A stretch of DNA of 6,119 bases from an uncultured Oscillospiraceae bacterium (lineage in GTDB: Bacteria; Bacillota; Clostridia; Oscillospirales; Ruminococcaceae), in the NCBI GenBank assembly GCA_900555435.1, contig USLH01000134.1:1-6119 (forward strand), given 5' to 3'. Positions within the stretch are counted from its first letter, which is position 1; each line of letters begins with the position of its first letter. This document shows positions 1-3,881 of this stretch, one piece after another. The notes beneath the pieces are model-generated. The model did no database searches. It was given only the letters and a program-made list of their open reading frames with translations, and had not been told where the DNA came from. A program made the translations under genes and the position numbers.

Positions 1-30
1 AAAACAGACGCAAATCTGACAAAACAAACA

Positions 31-59
31 TTGAAATACAGCGCCGAGTATGTTACAAT
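31..59 (+). promoter_or_regulatory. Sigma-A promoter with extended -10, upstream of hemW
   Basis: TTGAAA at 31-36 and TACAAT at 54-59 are separated by an ideal 17-base spacer. TG at 51-52 sits one base before the -10 and forms an extended -10. Transcription should start near base 66, about 26 bases before the ATG at 92. The upstream in-frame ATG at 50 falls inside this promoter, so it cannot be translated from this transcript. Confidence 0.75.
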
Positions 60-75
60 TTTTTCACCGTAAAAG

Positions 76-82
76 AAAGGAG
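76..82 (+). promoter_or_regulatory. Ribosome binding site for the start at 92
   Basis: AAAGGAG lies 9 bases before the ATG at 92. Together with the promoter at 31-59 it selects 92 over the ATG at 50 as the upstream start of the long hemW frame. Confidence 0.75.
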
Positions 83-91
83 CGAGGGCGG

Positions 92-1531
92 ATGAAAAAG
101 AGAGTTTCGGCCTGTCTGGCTGTGCTGATGGCGCTGCTGCCGAACACAGTGTTGGCGGCAGAGGAGATTCCCCTTCGCCAGACGATCTTCGGCACGGAGC
201 GCGTGGTCGCCTATTGGGTGCTGGGCGTTTGCTCGGCAGCGTTTTTGACGCTGGTGTGCATTTGGAGCGTCAAGCTCAAGCACGGCCACGTCGGCGTCCA
301 CGGTAAAGAGCAGTCCGCCGTCACTTTTGAGCACGGCTCCTGCGGGAACGAGACCGGCTCCGGAAAAGGAAACCTGCCGCTTTCCTTTTCCTCTGCTTTG
401 CAGAAAGGGAAAAGGCTGCGGGAAGGAGAAAAGAAAATGGATCCCATCGGGCTTTATATCCATATCCCCTTTTGTGCGTCGAAATGCGGGTACTGCGACT
501 TTTATTCGGAGACGTCGCAGGAGGGGAAGGAGGCCTATGTACAGGGGCTTCTGGAGGAGATCCGCTCCTATCGGGCGGAAGGCGTATCGGCGGACACGCT
601 TTTTATAGGCGGAGGAACGCCTTCCGTGATGGAGGCAGGGCAGCTGGTACGGCTTTTGAACGCCTGCCGGGAGGCGTTCGGGCTTTCGGGCGAGTGTACG
701 CTGGAGGCAAATCCCGACAGCGTTTCCCCGGCGTTTCTGAAAGAAGTCCGGGCAGGCGGCTTCAACCGGATCTCCTTTGGGGCGCAGAGCACGGTGAACG
801 AAGAGCTTCGGGCATTGGGCCGGCGGCACGACGCCGACCGGATCGGGACGGCGGTGCGCTGGGCCCGGGAGGCGGGGTTTGAGAACCTGAGCCTTGACGT
901 GATGCTGGGGATCCCGGGGCAGGATGCGAAAAGCCTTGCCTTTACGCTGGATGCCTTCGGGGCGCTGCAGCCGGAGCATCTGTCCTGCTATTTATTGAAA
1001 ATCGAAGAGGGGACGCCTTTTTACCGGCAGCACGCCGAACGGCTCTGCGCCGGGGACGACGAGGCGGCGGATCTGTATCTGCAGGCGGTGGAAACGCTGG
1101 AAAAAATGGGTTACGGGCAGTATGAGATCTCCAATTTTGCAAAGCCGGGAAGGGCGTGTCGGCACAACTTAAAATACTGGCGGTGTCAGGAATATCTGGG
1201 GTTCGGGCCGGCGGCCCATTCGTTTTATAAGGGCAAGCGGTTTTTCCACCCCAGAGGGATGGCAGAATATCTGAAAAGCGGCGGAAGAAACCGGATCCCC
1301 GACGGGGATGGCGGCAGCGGGGAGGAGCGGATCCTTTTGGGGCTGCGGCTGACGGAGGGGATCAGGCTTCGGGAACTGCCTTTGCCGGAGGCGGAAGCGG
1401 AGAGCTTCCGGAAAAAGTGCGGAGTGTACGAGAAAGCAGGACTGCTTCGGATTGCGGACGGACGGATGCGGATGACGCCGAAGGGTTTTTTGGTTTCCAA
1501 TCAGCTGCTGGCGGAGCTTTTGGATTTTTAG
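92..1531 (+). CDS. hemW: HemW-family radical SAM heme chaperone with an N-terminal membrane extension
   Basis: HemW is a radical SAM protein that binds heme and is thought to deliver it to respiratory proteins; it was long misnamed oxygen-independent coproporphyrinogen III oxidase. Numbered from the internal Met at 437, the [4Fe-4S] cysteines are C13, C17 and C20 (CX3CX2C, then DFYS). This lacks the fourth cysteine of true HemN (CX3CX2CXC), so HemW is the better call. Further family motifs are GGGTPS (58-63), a RISFGAQS segment, an IEEGTPF segment, YEISNF followed by HN (243-244) and W248, and an AAHSF segment with H261. The C-terminal HemW domain begins around EERILLGLRLTEGI. From 437 the protein has 364 residues, near the usual family length. 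From 92 it has 479, because the same frame stays open through a signal-peptide-like and a membrane segment. Product identity is secure. The start (92, 437, or both) is not. No clear terminator follows the TAG at 1529-1531. Confidence 0.88.
   Translation: MKKRVSACLAVLMALLPNTVLAAEEIPLRQTIFGTERVVAYWVLGVCSAAFLTLVCIWSVKLKHGHVGVHGKEQSAVTFEHGSCGNETGSGKGNLPLSFSSALQKGKRLREGEKKMDPIGLYIHIPFCASKCGYCDFYSETSQEGKEAYVQGLLEEIRSYRAEGVSADTLFIGGGTPSVMEAGQLVRLLNACREAFGLSGECTLEANPDSVSPAFLKEVRAGGFNRISFGAQSTVNEELRALGRRHDADRIGTAVRWAREAGFENLSLDVMLGIPGQDAKSLAFTLDAFGALQPEHLSCYLLKIEEGTPFYRQHAERLCAGDDEAADLYLQAVETLEKMGYGQYEISNFAKPGRACRHNLKYWRCQEYLGFGPAAHSFYKGKRFFHPRGMAEYLKSGGRNRIPDGDGGSGEERILLGLRLTEGIRLRELPLPEAEAESFRKKCGVYEKAGLLRIADGRMRMTPKGFLVSNQLLAELLDF
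362..415 (+). other. Mutually exclusive RNA hairpins upstream of the internal hemW start
   Basis: Purine tract 362-372 and pyrimidine tract 381-391 form a perfect 11-bp stem with an 8-base loop. The same pyrimidine tract (384-391) can pair with 408-415 instead. That stem continues, after a 3-base bulge (405-407), into 392-396 paired with 400-404 around a TTT loop. The two structures cannot coexist. There is no U-tract, so neither is a terminator. The area is polypurine/polypyrimidine-biased, so some of this pairing may be chance. Confidence 0.45.
421..428 (+). promoter_or_regulatory. Internal ribosome binding site for hemW start at 437
   Basis: GGAAGGAG ends 8 bases before the ATG at 437. 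The protein made from this ATG begins MDPIGLYIHIPFC, which is the normal HemW N-terminus. This makes 437 a credible start, whether or not translation also begins at 92. Confidence 0.6.
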
Positions 1532-1545
1532 AAGCAGAAAAAGCG

Positions 1546-1562
1546 GTTACAAAAAAGAAACA
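1546..1562 (-). promoter_or_regulatory. Degenerate WalR-like repeat
   Basis: On the - strand this reads TGTTTC-N5-TGTAAC, one mismatch from the WalR consensus TGTWAH-N5-TGTWAH. It lies 39 bases before the perfect site at 1585-1601 and shares the 11-base direct repeat CGGTTACAAAA (1544-1554 and 1583-1593) with it. Confidence 0.35.
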
Positions 1563-1584
1563 TGCCGAGGGGGAACGAAGGCCG

Positions 1585-1601
1585 GTTACAAAATCGTAAC
1601 A
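1585..1601 (-). promoter_or_regulatory. WalR (YycF) box, upstream site
   Basis: On the - strand this reads TGTTAC-N5-TGTAAC, which fits the WalR direct-repeat consensus at every fixed position. It lies about 124 bases upstream of the -35 of the M23 peptidase promoter. That is distant for direct activation, but the gene downstream is of a type WalR is known to control. Confidence 0.55.
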
Positions 1602-1690
1602 AAAAAAGCGGGATACTCCTTTGCTGTGACGGAAAACTTTGGGAAAGATGCTGTAAAATTAGCACAAAATTCTGTACTTGTTCTCCAAAA

Positions 1691-1706
1691 TGCTGATGCG
1701 TCAGCA
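1691..1706. repeat. Short dyad upstream of the M23 gene promoter
   Basis: TGCTGA and TCAGCA are exact inverted 6-base arms around TGCG, flanked by A-runs. The dyad lies 18 bases upstream of the -35 at 1725. It could be an operator. As a terminator for + strand transcription it lacks a T-run. Confidence 0.3.
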
Positions 1707-1724
1707 AAAAAGGTAACGAAGTGG

Positions 1725-1752
1725 TTGCAATTTTTGAGAGATGTGCTATAAT
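1725..1752 (+). promoter_or_regulatory. Sigma-A promoter with extended -10 for the M23 peptidase gene
   Basis: TTGCAA (1725-1730) and TATAAT (1747-1752) are 16 bases apart. TGC directly before the -10 makes it an extended -10 element. The expected transcription start is near 1759, giving a leader of about 43 bases. Confidence 0.8.
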
Positions 1753-1761
1753 AGATGATGT

Positions 1762-1778
1762 TGTAACCAGTTTGTAAC
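1762..1778 (+). promoter_or_regulatory. WalR (YycF) box overlapping the transcript start
   Basis: TGTAAC-N5-TGTAAC is a perfect direct repeat matching the WalR consensus TGTWAH-N5-TGTWAH. It begins 9 bases after the -10, about +4 to +20 of the predicted transcript. A site here would be expected to repress by blocking the polymerase, in contrast to activating sites upstream of -35. The direction of control is an inference. Confidence 0.65.
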
Positions 1779-1784
1779 TACCAG

Positions 1785-1791
1785 AAAGGAG
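1785..1791 (+). promoter_or_regulatory. Ribosome binding site of the M23 peptidase gene
   Basis: AAAGGAG ends 10 bases before the ATG at 1802 and supports that start. Confidence 0.7.
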
Positions 1792-1801
1792 AGGGTGCAC
1801 G

Positions 1802-3577
1802 ATGGCTCTGCAGGCAAAAGAACACATTGCAGAGATGAAAAATCGATTGATCGCTGTACTGAGATCGGTTTCTGACAGTTTTAAGAGCAAGAAGGCTCTG
1901 ATAGATACGAAGGACGCAGCAAAGAACTGCGGAGGTGCGTTGAAGAATGCCTGCCTGTATACGGCCAAAGCTGTAAAAGCGGCTTTGACGGGACAACGGC
2001 AGGCGGTTTCGTCCCTGACTTCTCCGGTTGCCCGGATGAGAATTGCTATAAAGGGCGGCTTCAAGAAAATGGGCGGCGGCCTTGTGAGGTTCGGCAAGGG
2101 GATCGCCAATCCCTTTATCAAGATGGCAAGAGCTCCCAGACTGGTCGCAGGCGGCTTCCGCAGCGGCGGGTTCAAGGGGGGAATGCGGGTCTTTTTCCAT
2201 GGGCTTCACAACAACCGCAGCTTCTTCACAACGATCCTTAACTATACCGCCCCGGTGGTGGGTATCATGATCTTAGTCAATGTGGTTTCGGCTTCTGCCG
2301 ATGTGACCTATGCGCTGCAGATCGCCAACGACGGGGATCTGGTGGGATATGTAGAGGACGAATCGGTCTTCACCAACGCCCAGGAGCAGCTGCGGCAGCG
2401 GATCATCCGCACCGACGGAACGGAAGCGACTTTTGAGATCAAGCCGTCCATCTCTCTGGTTCAGGTCAACCGGAACCTGGTCTCCGGCGTGGATAAAATG
2501 ACCGACAGCCTGATCCGGATGTCCAAAGCGGACGTCAGCGAGGCGGAGGGACTGTATATCGATGGGGACTTTTACGGCGCTGTTACCGACAAGACCCTGC
2601 TTGAGACCATTTTGACGAAGACCCTGGACAGCTACCGCACCGGCGAGGAAGGCGAAGTCGTTTCCTTTGTGAAGGACATTCAGCTGCGGGAGGGCCTTTA
2701 TTTGACCGACAGCCTGATCTCCTCCGAGGAGATGGAGAACATTCTCCTTTCCAATCAGCAGGCGGAAGTGACCTACACCATCGTTGAGGGCGACAGCCCC
2801 ATTCTGATTGCTGACAAAAACGGCATCCCTTATTCGGAATTAAAGAGCCTGAATCCGGAGATCGAGACCACCTGTCTGATCGGGCAGAAGGCCATCATCG
2901 CAACGGAGAAGCCCTTCCTTTCCGTGAAGGTCGTGAAAAACGAAGTTTACGACGAGACAATCCCCTACAGCAAAGAGACCACTGAGGACAGCTCTCAGTA
3001 TAAGGGCTACACTAAGACCGTCCAGAGCGGCAAGAACGGTTCTCAGATCGTGACCGCCTCCGTGGAATATGTGGACGGCTATGAGGTCAGCCGGGAGGTT
3101 CTTTCCACCGTCGTGACCGAAGAGCCTGTGACCGAGAAAGTGGTCGTGGGCACCAAAGCAAAACCGGCCTATCGGACCGGAACCGTCCTGTCCGCTTCTA
3201 CGGGCACCGGAAGCATCGGCAGCAACTTCATCTGGCCGGTGAACACGGGATATGTGAGCTGCGGCTACAGCTATGGTCACAAGGCGCTGGATATTGCTAC
3301 CTCTTACGGCACACCGGTCCATGCTTCGGCGGCCGGTAAGGTCATCGTTGCCGGTTGGTACTATAACTATGGCAAGTGCGTGGTCATCGATCATGGCAAC
3401 GGCGTTCAGACGCTGTATGCCCATAACTCGTCCCTGAACGTTTCGGTCGGCGATTATGTATCCCAGGGGCAGCAGATCGCAGGCGTGGGCAGCACCGGCT
3501 ACTCCACCGGCAACCACTGCCACTTTGAGGTCAAAATCAACGGCAGAAACCAAAACCCGTGGAATTACCTTGGCTGA
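1802..3577 (+). CDS. Membrane-anchored M23 peptidoglycan endopeptidase with LysM and G5 domains
   Basis: This 591-residue protein is predicted to cut peptide cross-links in peptidoglycan outside the membrane. Residues 1-139 are hydrophilic, strongly basic and glycine-rich (GGFKKMGGG, RSGGFKGGMR). A single membrane helix spans about 141-165, so this N-terminal part should be cytoplasmic. Outside come a region of about 155 residues typical of clostridial M23 proteins, a LysM-type wall-binding domain (about 324-367), a G5 domain (about 373-452), a short linker and the C-terminal M23 domain (about 478-589). The zinc ligands H493, D497 (HxxxD) and H574 (the second His of HCH) are all present, as are the catalytic histidines H541 (YAHNS) and H572. 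The enzyme should therefore be active. The gene is monocistronic: it has its own promoter, WalR-like sites and a strong terminator. LysM is a weaker domain call than G5 and M23. Confidence 0.92.
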   Translation: MALQAKEHIAEMKNRLIAVLRSVSDSFKSKKALIDTKDAAKNCGGALKNACLYTAKAVKAALTGQRQAVSSLTSPVARMRIAIKGGFKKMGGGLVRFGKGIANPFIKMARAPRLVAGGFRSGGFKGGMRVFFHGLHNNRSFFTTILNYTAPVVGIMILVNVVSASADVTYALQIANDGDLVGYVEDESVFTNAQEQLRQRIIRTDGTEATFEIKPSISLVQVNRNLVSGVDKMTDSLIRMSKADVSEAEGLYIDGDFYGAVTDKTLLETILTKTLDSYRTGEEGEVVSFVKDIQLREGLYLTDSLISSEEMENILLSNQQAEVTYTIVEGDSPILIADKNGIPYSELKSLNPEIETTCLIGQKAIIATEKPFLSVKVVKNEVYDETIPYSKETTEDSSQYKGYTKTVQSGKNGSQIVTASVEYVDGYEVSREVLSTVVTEEPVTEKVVVGTKAKPAYRTGTVLSASTGTGSIGSNFIWPVNTGYVSCGYSYGHKALDIATSYGTPVHASAAGKVIVAGWYYNYGKCVVIDHGNGVQTLYAHNSSLNVSVGDYVSQGQQIAGVGSTGYSTGNHCHFEVKINGRNQNPWNYLG

Positions 3578-3598
3578 TCCGATCGTGACCGATCCAGG

Positions 3599-3615
3599 TT
3601 AACAAAAAGTTTACA
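3599..3615 (-). promoter_or_regulatory. WalR-like box downstream of the M23 gene
   Basis: The - strand reads TGTAAA-N5-TGTTAA, which fits TGTWAH-N5-TGTWAH. It lies between the stop codon and the terminator and is 172 bases upstream of the next promoter's -35. Its AT-rich setting makes a chance match likelier than for the sites before the gene. Confidence 0.3.
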
Positions 3616-3647
3616 AACCGCACATTCGGAAGAATGTGCGGTTTTTT
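3615..3647 (+). terminator. Rho-independent terminator of the M23 peptidase gene
   Basis: A perfect 13-bp stem (3615-3627 with 3632-3644) closes a GGAA tetraloop and runs into six Ts at 3642-3647. It lies 37 bases after the stop codon and separates the M23 gene from the downstream gene. Confidence 0.93.
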
Positions 3648-3786
3648 GTGCGTTTCGCCCTTGGAAACGGAGAAATCTTTTTCGGGGATTGTAGCAATTG
3701 AATGGAATTTTTTCCCGCTTTTCAAAACGGGGAAAAGGAGTAGAGGAAACAGAAAAAAGTTTGGGCGAAATCACGAAGGTTTTCGA
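3648..3786. other. Intergenic stretch with no gene found
   Basis: No start codon here has both a ribosome binding site and a sizeable open frame. The one structure noticed is a weak inverted repeat, CCCG-C-TTTT-C-AAAA-CGGG, at about 3713-3730. It has no T-run on the + strand and no clear role. Confidence 0.6.
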
Positions 3787-3815
3787 TTGACGAACCGGTA
3801 ACCCTAGGCTAAAAT
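3787..3815 (+). promoter_or_regulatory. Sigma-A promoter for the DUF4011 gene
   Basis: TTGACG (3787-3792) and TAAAAT (3810-3815) have an ideal 17-base spacer. The start site should be near 3822, giving a leader of about 60 bases. Confidence 0.75.
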
Positions 3816-3827
3816 GGAGATGTATTC

Positions 3828-3853
3828 TGCGGAAAAAAGGCGCTTTTTCCGCA
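3828..3853 (+). other. Hairpin in the 5' leader of the DUF4011 mRNA
   Basis: TGCGGAAAAA (3828-3837) pairs perfectly with TTTTTCCGCA (3844-3853) around AGGCGC. The hairpin starts within about six bases of the predicted 5' end and leaves the ribosome binding site free. A 5'-end mRNA stabiliser is plausible. Without a following T-run it is not a terminator. Confidence 0.55.
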
Positions 3854-3870
3854 ATCTGAACAGAAAAGCG

Positions 3871-3876
3871 GGTGAG
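3871..3876 (+). promoter_or_regulatory. Ribosome binding site of the DUF4011 gene
   Basis: GGTGAG, matching the GGTGA part of the anti-16S complement, ends 5 bases before the ATG at 3882. It is the first start after the promoter, and the protein reads as the family N-terminus from there. Confidence 0.6.
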
Positions 3877-3881
3877 AGATA

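Larger units (their letters stand above)
92..436 (+). other. In-frame 115-codon extension: signal-like segment, second membrane helix, polar linker
   Basis: The segment opens with MKKR, a hydrophobic core and a VLA-AEE end, as in a Sec signal peptide. A short loop follows (about residues 25-40), then a second hydrophobic stretch (roughly 41-63, from RVVAYW to IWSV) and a positively charged KLKHGH segment. This charge pattern predicts N-in/C-in topology, which would leave a fused HemW domain in the cytoplasm. Residues from about 70 to 115 are polar, of low complexity and not recognised. The third codon position is GC-rich to about base 355, so this part looks truly translated. It may be a membrane tether for HemW or a small membrane-protein gene that has lost its stop codon and runs into hemW. 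I do not recognise the segment as a known family. Confidence 0.6.

Noticed and set aside
51..67. WalR box in the hemW promoter (TGTTAC at 51-56)
   Set aside because: Only one half is present. The second half 11 bases on reads TTCACC, so this is just part of the extended -10.
50..91. Upstream in-frame ATG at 50 as the hemW start
   Set aside because: It lies inside the promoter just before the -10 box, so it would not be in the transcript. The ATG at 92 has the ribosome binding site and the signal-peptide start.
53..979. Long open frame on the - strand opposite hemW
   Set aside because: It is antisense to a confidently identified gene, has no recognisable domain and arises from GC-biased codon use.
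1691..1712. Dyad at 1691-1706 as a terminator for hemW
   Set aside because: The stem is only 6 bp and is followed by A, not T, on the + strand. A short operator is more plausible.
2840..3553. 237-codon open frame on the - strand opposite the M23 gene
   Set aside because: It overlaps a gene with all catalytic residues intact. The protein has no known motif and no credible promoter or ribosome binding site.
3702..3744. Tiny peptide frame (ATG at about 3703, 13 codons) between the M23 and DUF4011 genes
   Set aside because: It is too short, has no good ribosome binding site and lies upstream of the only promoter found there.
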